Shown here piece by piece: positions 30,311 to 38,875 of a DNA stretch of 64,000 bases. Below the pieces are notes generated by a model. It saw nothing but the letters and a program-made list of their open reading frames with translations. It was not told where the DNA came from and ran no database searches. This stretch comes from Desulfovibrio legallii. GTDB taxonomy: Bacteria; Desulfobacterota; Desulfovibrionia; Desulfovibrionales; Desulfovibrionaceae. Position 1 is the stretch's first letter. The number at the start of each line of letters is the position of its first letter. Where the stretch lies: assembly GCF_004309735.1 (NCBI RefSeq), contig NZ_SIXC01000004.1:63796-127795 (forward strand), in the 5' to 3' direction. Made by a program: the position numbers and the translations under genes.

Positions 30311-30877
30311 ATGTCCCCCCACACCATCGGTTCCCGCATCAGGGTTTTTCGTGAAGAACGCGAGATGGACCTGCCCACCCTGGCCCAGCATACGGGCTTG
30401 GCCGAAGCGTATCTGGAAAAGCTGGAAAACAATGCCATCTACCCTTGTATCGGTCCCCTGCAAAAGGTGGCTCGTGCTCTGGGCGTGCGTCTGGGCACCT
30501 TTTTGGACGACCAGTTCAGCCGCGACCCCATTGTGAGCAGCATCCAGAATGAAGGCGAGGCCGATGAGGCCCTGCATACCGGGCGCATTCCCCGGCCCAG
30601 TTATGTCTATCACGCCTTGGGCAAGGGCAAGAACGACCGTAATATGGAGCCCTTCCACATCCGTATTTTTCCGGACGGCGGTGAGCGCAAGACGACCTCG
30701 CACGAAGGCGAGGAATTTATTCTGGTGCTCAAGGGTCAGCTTCTGGTGGTGTACGGACGCGAAGCCCATATGCTCAAGCCCGGCGAAACCATCTACTACA
30801 ATTCCATTGTGCCCCACTATGTGGGCGCGGCCGGCGACGAGCCAGTGGAGATTCTGGCCGTCACCTACAATCCCTAG
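30311..30877 (+). CDS. XRE-family regulator with C-terminal cupin domain
   Basis: A 188-residue one-component regulator: helix-turn-helix at about residues 5-65 (IGSRIRVFREEREMDLPTLA; LENNAIYPCIGPLQKVARAL) and a cupin sensor at about 110-188 (TTSHEGEEFILVLKGQLLVVY; LKPGETIYYNSIVPHYVGA). ATG 30311 follows AGGAGGT with a 4-base gap. The next gene, an acyl-CoA synthetase, begins 216 bp on; the pairing of an XRE-cupin gene with an AMP-binding gene suggests it may control it, but a B element lies between them. The stop codon TAG lies inside the CTAG boundary of repeat B2. The ligand is unknown. Confidence 0.88.
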   Translation: MSPHTIGSRIRVFREEREMDLPTLAQHTGLAEAYLEKLENNAIYPCIGPLQKVARALGVRLGTFLDDQFSRDPIVSSIQNEGEADEALHTGRIPRPSYVYHALGKGKNDRNMEPFHIRIFPDGGERKTTSHEGEEFILVLKGQLLVVYGREAHMLKPGETIYYNSIVPHYVGAAGDEPVEILAVTYNP

Positions 30878-31002
30878 AGCATTTAACACTTGAAATGCTC
30901 GCTTACGACAGGCAAGAGCCTGCCTTCTCGCATTTCGTGGCAAGGATTTTCAAGAAAATTCTTGCCGAACAGTTAGCTCATTTCATTCGCTAACTGCTCT
31001 AG
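30874..31002 (-). repeat. Family B four-hairpin element, copy B2
   Basis: 129 bp, flanked on both sides by CTAG, and inverted relative to copy B1. All four hairpins are retained. The left CTAG (30874-30877) contains the stop codon of the XRE-cupin gene, so the element begins at the very end of that coding region. Confidence 0.9.
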
Positions 31003-31093
31003 ACAACGCCATTCCGGGGCCTTTGCCCCGCGCAACGGCAGCGGCGTAAACTCGATTTACTGATCCCCCACAAGGATGCCTCAGGAGGAAAGC

Positions 31094-32779
31094 ATGGACG
31101 AAAAAGTGCGTGAGCGCCAGGCGCAGTTTGAGCTGCGCGAGTGGACCCTGGGGCAGATTCTGGACCACACGGTGGCGCGGTATCCGGACAATGAGGCCGT
31201 TGTCTATGCGGACCGCAGCTACCGCCAGACCTGGCGTGAATTCGGGGAAATGGTGGACCGTTTTGCCAAGGGGCTCATGGCCCTGGGCGTGGAAAAGGGC
31301 GAAAAGGTGGCGGTGTGGGCCACCAATGTGCCCTACTGGGTGGCCCTGCAGTTTGCCACAGCCAAGATCGGGGCTGTGCTCATTACAGTGAACACCAACT
31401 ACCGCGAGCACGAGCTGCGCTATCTGCTTACCCAGTCCGAATGCGAGAACGTCTTTCTTATTGATAGCCTGCGCGACCACGACTATCTGGAAACCTTCTA
31501 CCGCATTGCCCCGGAGCTGCGCTTTCAGTCCCACGATTCTTTTGTCTGCAAAAATCTGCCGCACCTCAAGCGGGTTTTTTTTCTGGGTGCTGAAAAGCAC
31601 CGGGGCATGTATTCCGTGCCTGAGGTTCTGGCGCTGGCCGATATGGTGGACGACGCGGACTATCTGGCCCGTCAGGCCTCCCTGGACCCCTGGGACGCCA
31701 TCAACATGCAGTACACTTCAGGCACCACGGGTTTTCCGCGCGGGGTCATGCTCACGCATGTGGGCGTGGGCCTCAACGGCTACTGGATAGGCAAACACCA
31801 GAATTTCGGCCCCAACGACCGCGTCTGCCTGCCCGTGCCCCTGTTCCACTGCTTTGGCTGCGTGCTGGGCGTTTCGGCCTGCGTCAACCACGGGGCCACC
31901 ATGGTCATCCTGGAATCCTTCAATGCGCTCAAGGTGCTGGCCGCTGTGGACAGCGAACACTGTACGGCCCTCTATGGCGTACCCACCATGTTTCTGGCCG
32001 AACTGGAACACAAGCTCTTCAAGCGTTTTGACGTCTCTCACCTGCGCACAGGCATCATGGCCGGATCCGTCTGCCCGGAACCTCTCATGCGCCGCGTGGT
32101 GGAGGACATGAATATGAAAGAGATCACCATCTGCTACGGCCTTACGGAAGGCTCGCCGGTCATGACGCAATCGGACATCCACGACCCCCTGCCCCTGCGC
32201 TGTGAAACCGTGGGCTGCGCCATGCCCGGCATTGAGGTGCGCGTGGGCGACCCGCAAACCTGCGAGGAACTGCCCCGCGGCCAGGTGGGCGAAATCCTTT
32301 GTCGCGGCTACAATGTCATGAAGGGCTACTACAATATGCCCGAAGCCACGGCCGCCGCCATCAGCCCAGAAGGCTGGCTGCACTCCGGCGATTTGGGCGT
32401 CATGGACGAAAACGGTTATCTGCGCGTCACGGGCCGCATCAAGGATATGATCATCCGCGGCGGCGAAAACGTCTACCCGCGCGAGGTGGAAGAATACCTC
32501 CTGAGCATGCCCGGCGTGCTGGACGTGCAGGTGGTGGCCGTGCCCAGCCGTAAATACGGCGAAGAAGTGGGCGCGTTTGTCATCCCCCGTCCCGGCGTGG
32601 ACATCCGCCCCGAAGATGTGCGTGATTTCTGCCGCGGCAAAATCGCCTGGTTCAAGATCCCCAAATATGTAGAAATAATTACCGGTTTTCCACTCACTGC
32701 CAGCGGCAAAATCCAGAAGTACAAGCTGCGCGAAATGGCCGCCGCGCGCTGGCCTGAAGCTATGCAGGAAAAAAAGTAG
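31094..32779 (+). CDS. AMP-binding acyl-CoA synthetase
   Basis: A 561-residue adenylate-forming enzyme that activates a carboxylic acid to its acyl-AMP and then its CoA thioester. Seen: the P-loop YTSGTTGFPRGVMLTH (about residues 202-217), YGLTEGSPVMTQ (A5), WLHSGDLGVMDENGYL (A7), the hinge GRIKDMIIRGGENVYP (A8) and the adenylation lysine in TASGKIQKYKLRE (A10). Size and wording fit medium/long-chain fatty acyl-CoA ligases, but the substrate cannot be read from sequence. ATG 31094 has AGGAGGAA before it. A 9-bp hairpin follows the gene at 32867. Confidence 0.92.
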   Translation: MDEKVRERQAQFELREWTLGQILDHTVARYPDNEAVVYADRSYRQTWREFGEMVDRFAKGLMALGVEKGEKVAVWATNVPYWVALQFATAKIGAVLITVNTNYREHELRYLLTQSECENVFLIDSLRDHDYLETFYRIAPELRFQSHDSFVCKNLPHLKRVFFLGAEKHRGMYSVPEVLALADMVDDADYLARQASLDPWDAINMQYTSGTTGFPRGVMLTHVGVGLNGYWIGKHQNFGPNDRVCLPVPLFHCFGCVLGVSACVNHGATMVILESFNALKVLAAVDSEHCTALYGVPTMFLAELEHKLFKRFDVSHLRTGIMAGSVCPEPLMRRVVEDMNMKEITICYGLTEGSPVMTQSDIHDPLPLRCETVGCAMPGIEVRVGDPQTCEELPRGQVGEILCRGYNVMKGYYNMPEATAAAISPEGWLHSGDLGVMDENGYLRVTGRIKDMIIRGGENVYPREVEEYLLSMPGVLDVQVVAVPSRKYGEEVGAFVIPRPGVDIRPEDVRDFCRGKIAWFKIPKYVEIITGFPLTASGKIQKYKLREMAAARWPEAMQEKK

Positions 32780-32866
32780 TGCGCCTTCAGTGAAAAGATA
32801 CCCGGCGATTTTTCCGCACGCCCCCCAACCGGCTATTCTGGACAGCCGCCCCGCACACTGGCATAC

Positions 32867-32887
32867 TGCCTGCCTTTCAGGCAGGCA
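32867..32887 (+). repeat. Hairpin after the acyl-CoA synthetase
   Basis: TGCCTGCCT at 32867-32875 and AGGCAGGCA at 32879-32887 form a perfect 9-bp stem with a 3-base loop. No T-run follows, so any terminator role is uncertain. The 356-bp gap 32780-33135 otherwise holds only repeat C2 and the MarC leader. Confidence 0.5.
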
Positions 32888-32951
32888 AATTGGCGTAGAG
32901 GACTGCGCGCGCACTGCACAAACCAACGCTGCCAATGCCGCCCCCGCTTCA

Positions 32952-33097
32952 GGGCGTTGCAACGTTGCAATGCCCTGGCGGTTGCGTAAGCAGACGCCCG
33001 CCGTGGAGGCGCAAGCGCACGTTATTTGCGTGCTTAAACGCCGGGACAAGCGTGCTGTAAACTTTGAGAATATGTATTCTCAAGGGTAATCTGCTCC
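32952..33097 (+). repeat. Family C twin-palindrome element, copy C2
   Basis: Opposite orientation to C1. The palindrome GGGCGTTGCAAC / GTTGCAATGCCC spans 32952-32975, followed by TGGCGGTTGCGTAAGC, a Pro/Arg-coloured interior (GCCCGCCGTGGAGGCGCAAG), then TTTGAGAATATG / TATTCTCAA at 33063-33082 and the terminal GGTAATCTGCTCC. It is 146 bp against 193 for C1, the difference lying in the interior. Confidence 0.85.
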
Positions 33098-33135
33098 GGG
33101 GGGCAGCAAGGCCCCGTGCTCCGTGAGGACGTTTT

Positions 33136-33735
33136 ATGGACATCGTGGCCGACGTGGTGGGCACCAGCATCAAAATTTACGCGCTCATGACGCCGCCGGC
33201 GGTTTTGAGCGCCTTTATCAGCGGCACCCGCACCTTTGATCGCAGGCAAAAGGCCGCCGTGGCCGCCAAAACCTCCACGGCCATCTTCTGTATCGGCGTG
33301 ACGCTTTTTCTGTTCGGGCCGCACCTGTTTGCGCTTTTCGGCTTTACCCTGGACGCCTTTCGCATTGGCGCGGGCGTGCTGCTTTTTCTTACCGCCGTTT
33401 CCCTTATGAACGATGACGGCAAGGAAGTGACCGCAGGCAAGGACGGCGACATCAGCGTGGTGCCCCTGGCCATTCCCCTGGGCATGGGCCCGGCCTCCAT
33501 CGGTGCGGTCATGGTTATGGGCGCTTCGGCCAAGGGGCTGGAGCAGACCCTGGTAGGGGTGCTCTCCTTGCTTCTGGCCGCCTTGGGCATGTTTGTGCTG
33601 CTGCGCATGGCCGATACGGTGGTGCGCGCCCTGCACCGCACGGGCATTGCCGTGCTTTCCAAACTTACGGGCCTGCTGCTGGCGGCCATTGCCGCCCAGG
33701 TAATTTTTACGGGCATCCGCGCCTTTCTGGGCTAA
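33136..33735 (+). CDS. MarC family integral membrane protein
   Basis: A 199-residue protein with six likely membrane helices, in the MarC/YchE group (UPF0056). Seen: an N-terminal half ending in RIGAGVLLFLTAVSLM and a C-terminal half beginning VPLAIPLGMGPASIGAVMVM, the family signature in which PLAIPLGMGP marks the re-entrant loop. MarC proteins were once tied to antibiotic resistance but that link has not held, so function is unknown; solute transport is suspected. It is 51 bp before a purine permease gene on the same strand and may be co-transcribed. Confidence 0.88.
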   Translation: MDIVADVVGTSIKIYALMTPPAVLSAFISGTRTFDRRQKAAVAAKTSTAIFCIGVTLFLFGPHLFALFGFTLDAFRIGAGVLLFLTAVSLMNDDGKEVTAGKDGDISVVPLAIPLGMGPASIGAVMVMGASAKGLEQTLVGVLSLLLAALGMFVLLRMADTVVRALHRTGIAVLSKLTGLLLAAIAAQVIFTGIRAFLG

Positions 33736-33786
33736 GTTCGCCCTTGCGTGTGGGGCCATAATCCACATCCGAACGGAGGAAACGGC

Positions 33787-35097
33787 ATGAGCCTTCTGGA
33801 AACCATTTTCCGGCCAGCGGCCAAGGGCAGCACAGTACGGCGGGAGCTGCTGGCAGGGCTGACCAGCTTTATGGCCATGTGCTACCTCATTTTTGTGGTG
33901 CCCAACATGCTGGCCGACGCGGGCATGCCCAGAGATGGGGCCGTGGCCGCCACCATCTGGGTGACCGTTATTGCCACGCTGATCATGGGCCTGTGGGCGC
34001 GCTTTCCTGTGGGGGTGGCGCCGGGTCTGGGCATTACCGCCTTTTTTGCCTACTACGTCTGCGGCCCGGCGGGCTACACCTGGCAGACGGGCCTGGGCGC
34101 GGTATTCATTTCCGGCGTGGTCTTTCTGCTTCTGACCGTGACCCGCGTGCGTCAGATGATCATTGACGCCGTGCCCATGGATCTCAAATACGCCATTGTG
34201 GTCGGCATCGGAGCCTTTATCGCCTTTATCGGCATGAAGAGCTGCGGCATCGTGGTGAACAGCCCCTCCACCTTTGTGACCCTGGGCAATCTGGCCCAGC
34301 CCGCCACGCTGCTCTCGGTAGCAGGGATATTCCTTATCGGCGGGCTACTGGCGCTCAACGTGCCCGGCGCCATGATCATCGGCATTCTGGTTGTGACCCT
34401 TGCGGGCATTGCCCTGGGTGTGACCCAACTGCCCGAAGGGCAAGTGTTTTCCTTCAGCCTGCCCCTGCCTACGGAAACTTTTTTGCAGATGGACCTCAAG
34501 GGAGCGCTGCACCACGGGCTCATTTCCATCATTTTTACCCTGACCATGGTAGATCTTTTCGACAACATGGGCGTGCTCATCGGCCTGGCGCAAAAAGCGG
34601 GCTTTGTGCGTGAGGACGGCCATATTGAAAATCTGGACAGGGCGCTCATTACCGATTCCGTGGCCACCATGACCAGCGCCGTCATGGGCGCCACCACCGC
34701 CACCAGTTATCTGGAAAGCGCCGCCGGCGTGGCCGAAGGCGGCCGCACCGGGCTCACGGCCGTGACCATTGCCGCGCTGTTCTTTCTGGCTTTGTTCTTT
34801 ACGCCTCTGGTGGGTCTGGTGCCCGCCTACGCCACGGCGCCGGTGCTGATCATCGTGGGCGCGCTCATGATGCAGGAGGTGGGGCGCATCCGCTTTGACG
34901 ACTTTACCGTGGCCCTGCCCGCTTTTCTCACCATCCTGAGCATGCCGCTTACCTTCAACATCGCCACGGGCTTCGGCTTCGGTTTTGTGAGCTGGGTGGG
35001 CGTCAAACTGCTGGCCGGGCGCTTTAAAGACGTGAACCTGGTCATGCTGATCATTGCCCTGTGCTTTGTAATCAACTTCGCCCTGCGGCTTGGCTAG
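33787..35097 (+). CDS. NCS2/AzgA-type purine permease
   Basis: A 436-residue transporter of the AzgA subfamily (adenine/guanine/hypoxanthine:H+ symport). Seen: ARRELL-like start, GLTSFMAMCYLIFVVPNML (TM1), the GLWARFPVGVAPGLGITAFF block, TLTMVDLFDNMGVLIGLAQK and the GATTATSYLESAAGVAEGGR region, all typical of AzgA family proteins, with about 12-14 hydrophobic spans. ATG 33787 follows CGGAGGAAA; an upstream in-frame ATG is unsupported. It would let the cell salvage purines alongside the de novo genes purF, purD and purE in this window. Confidence 0.9.
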   Translation: MSLLETIFRPAAKGSTVRRELLAGLTSFMAMCYLIFVVPNMLADAGMPRDGAVAATIWVTVIATLIMGLWARFPVGVAPGLGITAFFAYYVCGPAGYTWQTGLGAVFISGVVFLLLTVTRVRQMIIDAVPMDLKYAIVVGIGAFIAFIGMKSCGIVVNSPSTFVTLGNLAQPATLLSVAGIFLIGGLLALNVPGAMIIGILVVTLAGIALGVTQLPEGQVFSFSLPLPTETFLQMDLKGALHHGLISIIFTLTMVDLFDNMGVLIGLAQKAGFVREDGHIENLDRALITDSVATMTSAVMGATTATSYLESAAGVAEGGRTGLTAVTIAALFFLALFFTPLVGLVPAYATAPVLIIVGALMMQEVGRIRFDDFTVALPAFLTILSMPLTFNIATGFGFGFVSWVGVKLLAGRFKDVNLVMLIIALCFVINFALRLG

Positions 35098-35225
35098 CGC
35101 TCCTTGCCTTTGCCCGCGCCTGCGGGCATAGTAAGGTGTGGCGGCGCGCTCTGGTCGTTGGGGCGCGCCTGCCCCGACCTGACGTGGGCACGCCTGGCGC
35201 GTCCCCTGAGAAAAATAAAATTTCT

Positions 35226-35290
35226 GAAAGGTTGGGGGTGGCGGAAGGAAACTTGTGCGAACAAAAGTTCCCCTGCCGCCACAAAAAAAT
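35226..35290 (-). repeat. Family A hairpin repeat, copy A5 (divergent)
   Basis: GTGGCGGAAGGAAACTT from 35238 pairs with AAGTTCCCCTGCCGCCAC ending at 35282. The family tail (TTCTGAAAGGTTGGGGG, reversed) is on its left, so this copy points to the - strand, although both neighbouring genes are on +. It sits only 26 bp before the lepB ATG, in the lepB leader. Confidence 0.65.
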
Positions 35291-35308
35291 TAATCAAGAG
35301 GAACCCGC

Positions 35309-35932
35309 ATGGCTACGCTGTTGCAGTCGTCCGCGCGTTACAAAAAGCCCCTGTGGCGCGAGTACGGCGAGGCCCTTCTGGTGGCCCTGGTCCTGGCCTT
35401 GTTCATCCGCACCTTTGTGGTGCAGGCTTTCAAGATTCCTTCCGAATCCATGTTGCAAACCCTGCTGGTGGGCGACCATCTGCTGGCCAGCAAGTTCGCC
35501 TACGGCGTTAAAGTTCCCTTTACCCACACCTACCTGTGGCGGGGGGACGATCCGCAAAAGGGCGACATCATTATTTTTGAATATCCCAACAACCCCAGCG
35601 TGGACTACATCAAGCGCATTATCGGCACGCCCGGCGACGTCATTGAAGTGCGCGACAAGCAGCTCTATCGCAACGGCCAGCCCGTGCGGGAAAGCTATGT
35701 CCGCTTTACCCAGCCGGGCATTGTGGAGCCCGTGCGCGATAACTTCGGCCCTGTGACCGTGCCGCCGGACAAGTTTTTTGTCATGGGCGACAACCGCGAC
35801 AATTCGCTGGATTCCCGCTTCTGGGGTTTTGTGGACCGTACCGCCATCCGGGCCAAGGCCTGGCGCATCTATTGGTCCTGGGCTGGACTGGACGACATCC
35901 GCTGGAGCCGGTTGGGACAGAAAATTCAATAA
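35309..35932 (+). CDS. lepB: signal peptidase I
   Basis: A 207-residue membrane protease that removes signal peptides from exported proteins. Seen: a single N-terminal membrane anchor (ALLVALVLALFIRTFVV), the nucleophile in IPSESML (Ser47), the general-base lysine in VDYIKRIIGTPGD (Lys102), and box E GDNRDNSLDSRFWGFV. The short, one-anchor form is the usual deltaproteobacterial type. A family A hairpin lies in its leader. comM starts 15 bp after the stop. Confidence 0.95.
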   Translation: MATLLQSSARYKKPLWREYGEALLVALVLALFIRTFVVQAFKIPSESMLQTLLVGDHLLASKFAYGVKVPFTHTYLWRGDDPQKGDIIIFEYPNNPSVDYIKRIIGTPGDVIEVRDKQLYRNGQPVRESYVRFTQPGIVEPVRDNFGPVTVPPDKFFVMGDNRDNSLDSRFWGFVDRTAIRAKAWRIYWSWAGLDDIRWSRLGQKIQ

Positions 35933-35947
35933 AAAGGGGCAAAGGGC

Positions 35948-37477
35948 ATGGTGGTCCGGCTGCTGAGCGGCGGCGTGGAGGGCGTGGACGCCTATCCCGT
36001 GGAGCTGGAAGTGGACTGCGTGCGCCAGGGGCTGCCGGGCTTTACCATGGTGGGCCTGGCCGAAGCCGCCGTGCGCGAAGCCAAGGACCGTGTATTTGCG
36101 GCCTTGCGCGCTTCGGGCTTTCGCCTGCCGCCGGCCCGCATCACCGTCAATCTGGCCCCGGCCTGGCGGCGCAAAAACGGCGCAAGTTATGACCTGCCCC
36201 TGGCCGTGGGGCTGCTGGCCGCTGCGGGCCTGCTGCCGGCAGAGCGCCTCAACGGCCTGTATTTGGCCGGGGAGCTTTCCCTTTCCGGACAAATCCGCCC
36301 CGTGAGCGGCATCTTGCCTCTGGCGCTGCTGGCCCGTACCCGCAAGGCGCGCGGTATGCTGGTCCCGCCGGGCAATGGCGCGGAGGCCGCCGTGGTGCGC
36401 GGGCTGAACGTCTTTGCCCCACGCGATCTGGCCCAGTGCGCCGCTTTTCTGGCCGGGGCCGAAAGTCTGGAGCCCTTGCCCCAGCCCCCCGACGACCTGC
36501 CTCCGCCGGTCTGCGGCTGGGACTACGCCGAAGTCAAGGGTCAGGAGGCCGCCAAACGGGCCCTGGAAGTGGCCGCCGCCGGTGGGCACAACGTGCTGCT
36601 GCTGGGGCCGCCCGGCAGCGGCAAGACCATGCTGGCCCAGCGCCTGCCCACCATTCTGCCGCCCCTGAGCTTTGAAGAAGCCCTGGAAGTGACCAAAATT
36701 TACAGCGTGGCCGGCTTGCTGCCCCCGGACGCCGGGCTGGTGCGTCAGCGTCCCTTCCGCGCGCCGCACCATACGATCTCAGACGTGGCCCTGGTGGGCG
36801 GCGGCAGCGTGCCCCGGCCCGGCGAAGTCAGCCTGGCTCATCGGGGCGTGCTTTTTCTGGACGAGCTGCCGGAATTTCATAAAACCGCCCTGGAAGCTCT
36901 GCGTCAGCCCCTGGAAAACGGCACGGCGGCCATTGCCCGCGCCAGCCACCGGGTGGTTTTTCCCGCGGCCTGCATGTTGGTGGCAGCCATGAACCCTTGT
37001 CCTTGCGGTTATTACGGCGACCCCACGCACCAGTGCACCTGCCGTCCGGACCAGCGGGCCCGCTACCGTGCGCGGCTTTCGGGCCCCTTGCTGGACCGCA
37101 TTGACGTGCATGTGGAAGCGCCTGCCGTGGCCTACGCGGATTTTCGCGATACGGGCAGCGCCGGGGCGGACTCTGCGGGCATGCGGCGGCGCGTGTTGGC
37201 CGCGCGGCAGCGGCAGCACGAGCGCTATGGGCCTCAGGGGCCGCGCTGCAATGCCGAGCTCAGCGGCCGGTTGCTGGAGCGGCACTGCGCTTTGGACGCC
37301 ACGGGGCACGCGCTTATGGCGGGTGCGGTGGATCGCCTGGCGCTTTCGGCCAGGGCCTGCGCGCGGGTGCTGCGCATGGCTCGGACCATTGCCGATCTGG
37401 AGGGCGCGGAGCGCATAGCTGCGGAGCATCTGGCCGAGGCCGTGTCCCTGCGGGTTCTGGACCGGGGAGAGGGTTAG
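35948..37477 (+). CDS. comM: ComM/YifB family Mg-chelatase-like AAA+ ATPase
   Basis: A 509-residue protein of the YifB/ComM family, hexameric helicases that promote branch migration during natural transformation in Vibrio and relatives. Seen: an N-terminal Lon-protease-like domain (GLPGFTMVGLAEAAVREAKD), the Walker A GPPGSGKTMLAQRLP near residue 220, the Walker B LFLDELPEFHK, a zinc-type NPCPCGYYGD...QCTC cluster near 355-370, and the C-terminal Mg_chelatase_C region. Co-transcribed with lepB. Followed by the repeat-rich region 37478-38116. Confidence 0.92.
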   Translation: MVVRLLSGGVEGVDAYPVELEVDCVRQGLPGFTMVGLAEAAVREAKDRVFAALRASGFRLPPARITVNLAPAWRRKNGASYDLPLAVGLLAAAGLLPAERLNGLYLAGELSLSGQIRPVSGILPLALLARTRKARGMLVPPGNGAEAAVVRGLNVFAPRDLAQCAAFLAGAESLEPLPQPPDDLPPPVCGWDYAEVKGQEAAKRALEVAAAGGHNVLLLGPPGSGKTMLAQRLPTILPPLSFEEALEVTKIYSVAGLLPPDAGLVRQRPFRAPHHTISDVALVGGGSVPRPGEVSLAHRGVLFLDELPEFHKTALEALRQPLENGTAAIARASHRVVFPAACMLVAAMNPCPCGYYGDPTHQCTCRPDQRARYRARLSGPLLDRIDVHVEAPAVAYADFRDTGSAGADSAGMRRRVLAARQRQHERYGPQGPRCNAELSGRLLERHCALDATGHALMAGAVDRLALSARACARVLRMARTIADLEGAERIAAEHLAEAVSLRVLDRGEG

Positions 37478-37490
37478 GGACGCAAAGGTA

Positions 37491-37610
37491 GGAATAGCGC
37501 AAGCAGGAAGGGGGCGGGGCCGTCGGCAGGGGCCGGTCTGCGGGAAGCCCCGGAATGGAGAATGCCGTACCGCTTGGGCAAAAACAGTCTTTTTTGCGCC
37601 GACGGCGTCA
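37491..37610. repeat. Family D direct repeat, unit D1
   Basis: 120 bp beginning GGAATAGCGCAAGCAGGAA and ending near GCGCCGACGGCGT. It matches 37861-37980 at roughly nine bases in ten, in direct orientation, offset exactly 370 bp. Inside, GCAAAAA and TTTTTTGC form a small hairpin around CAGTC. Confidence 0.85.
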
Positions 37611-37667
37611 ACGGCGATTTTTTGCTGCTCACGGACTTGAGTCCGCTGCGCGCAAAAAATCGCCGTT
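37610..37667. repeat. Long hairpin between the D repeats
   Basis: AACGGCGATTTTTTGC at 37610-37625 and GCAAAAAATCGCCGTT at 37652-37667 are exact complements (16 bp). Inside the loop CGGACT and AGTCCG (37632-37645) form a second stem. The outline is a two-tier stem that could fold in RNA or DNA. Confidence 0.85.
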
Positions 37668-37860
37668 TCCTTGTCGGAATCAAAAAACTCTTATTTTTTT
37701 CAAGCCTTACGACACCAGCCCCCGCCTCGCAAGCTCGGCGGTCCAAGGGGGCTTTGCTCAATAGATTGCTATTGTGCTGGGCTGTGGGGGCTGGAGGCAA
37801 GGCCCACGCCAAGGGACGCAAGGGCCGGAATGACGTAAGGGCCGGAATGATGTAAGGGGA

Positions 37861-37980
37861 GGAATAGCGCAAGCAGGAAAGGATCGGGCCCATCGGCAGG
37901 GCCGGTCTGCGGGGAAGCCCCTGAATGGAGAATGTCGTACCGCTTGGGCAAAAACAGTCTTTTTTGCGCCGATGGCGTAA
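37861..37980. repeat. Family D direct repeat, unit D2
   Basis: Second copy of the 120-bp unit. It shares the AATGG(A)G...CGTACCGCTTGGGCAAAAAC core. After the unit the sequences part: D1 runs into the long hairpin, D2 does not. Confidence 0.85.
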
Positions 37981-38116
37981 CGAACGCTCATGGCAACATA
38001 TTTTTGCCTGGTTCAGTTTGGTTTGCAGCGACTTCTGGAGAAAAAGGGGTTCGCAGGGGGCTGTGCCCCCTGAGCCGCCGCCGGCATTTTTCAGCGCACG
38101 CCTCGTGCGCAAGCGC

Positions 38117-38665
38117 CTATTCCGCCGCCGGAGGCAAGAGCGCTGCGGCCGCTTCGCAGAGGTGTTCCAGGGGCAGGGCGGCGTCCAGGCGGTGGTGGGC
38201 CGCCTCCAGATAGAGGGGCGCGCGGTGGGCCAGCACTTGTTTCATTTCGGCGGCCACGCCCTTGCCGGTGAGGCTGGGGCGCTGGCTGGCCAGGGGGGAG
38301 CTGGTCAGCCGTGCGACCAGCAGAGGGGCTGTGGCCTCCAGATAAAAAACTACGCCCCGCTCTCGCATAAACCGGCGGTTTTCAACTGCCAGGACCATGC
38401 CGCCGCCCGTGGCGATGACCGCGCCCTGCGGGTATTTTGCCACCGTGGCGCGCAGAGCTGCGCTTTCTTGTTGCCGAAAGGCGGGCCAGCCTTTGGCAGC
38501 CACGATTGCCGCCACGGTTTTGCCTGCGGCGGACGTGACGGCCGCGTCCGTATCCACAAAGGGCAGCCCCAGCCGCCGGGCCAGGGCGCGGCCCACGGTG
38601 GTCTTGCCCGAAGCCCGCGCGCCCACAAGAAAAATCAGTATTGGCGAAACCGGGGGGTTTTGCAT
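38117..38665 (-). CDS. aroL: shikimate kinase (AroL-like)
   Basis: A 182-residue P-loop kinase that phosphorylates shikimate in aromatic amino acid synthesis. Seen: Walker A LVGARASGKTTVGRAL (about residues 10-25), the shikimate-binding FVDTD, AFRQQESAALRA, the VIATGGGMVLAVENRRFM block and the lid/adenine region ASQRPSLTGKG. The spacing and wording resemble E. coli AroL (shikimate kinase II) more than AroK, so the symbol is a best guess. The start at 38665 leaves the C3 repeat as leader; a longer frame would translate repeat sequence. On the same strand as pepP, 210 bp upstream. Confidence 0.88.
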   Translation of the reverse strand: MQNPPVSPILIFLVGARASGKTTVGRALARRLGLPFVDTDAAVTSAAGKTVAAIVAAKGWPAFRQQESAALRATVAKYPQGAVIATGGGMVLAVENRRFMRERGVVFYLEATAPLLVARLTSSPLASQRPSLTGKGVAAEMKQVLAHRAPLYLEAAHHRLDAALPLEHLCEAAAALLPPAAE

Positions 38666-38688
38666 ATCAGGCCCTTTGGTTGCAACGA

Positions 38689-38866
38689 GGGCATTGCAAC
38701 ATTGCAATGCCCTGGCTGTTGTGTCCGGTGCCGTCCGCCGTGGGGGCGCAAGTTGTTTGCGCGCTTACGCGCCGGAACGAGCGCGCCCAGCACAGGAGGG
38801 GCAGAAGGCGTGCCTGCACGGGGTGTGACCATGCTCCCGCACGGAGCAGCCTTTTGCGAATGCTCC
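38689..38866. repeat. Family C twin-palindrome element, copy C3 (partial)
   Basis: Palindrome GGGCATTGCAAC / ATTGCAATGCCC at 38689-38712 (one centre mismatch), followed by the family interior (GTCCGCCGTGGGGGCGCAAG; CGCGCCGGAACGAGCG). The second palindrome is absent; a GGAGCA ... TGCTCC pair near 38841-38865 may be the decayed far end. It separates pepP from aroL. Confidence 0.7.
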
Positions 38867-38875
38867 TTCCCACAT

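Larger units (their letters stand above)
37478..38116. other. 639-bp non-coding, repeat-rich region
   Basis: No frame here looks like a conserved protein. The region holds two 120-bp direct repeats (D1, D2), a 58-bp hairpin between them, three short direct repeats of GGCCGGAATGA/GTAAGG near 37825-37860, and a CAGGGGGC / GCCCCCTG stem near 38057-38075. It lies between a + gene (comM) and a - gene (aroL), so it is a gene-3-prime-end region for both. Confidence 0.7.

Noticed and set aside
37555-37855. Small frames across the D repeats as coding genes
   Set aside because: They run through direct repeats and hairpins, have no ribosome sites and no protein-like composition.
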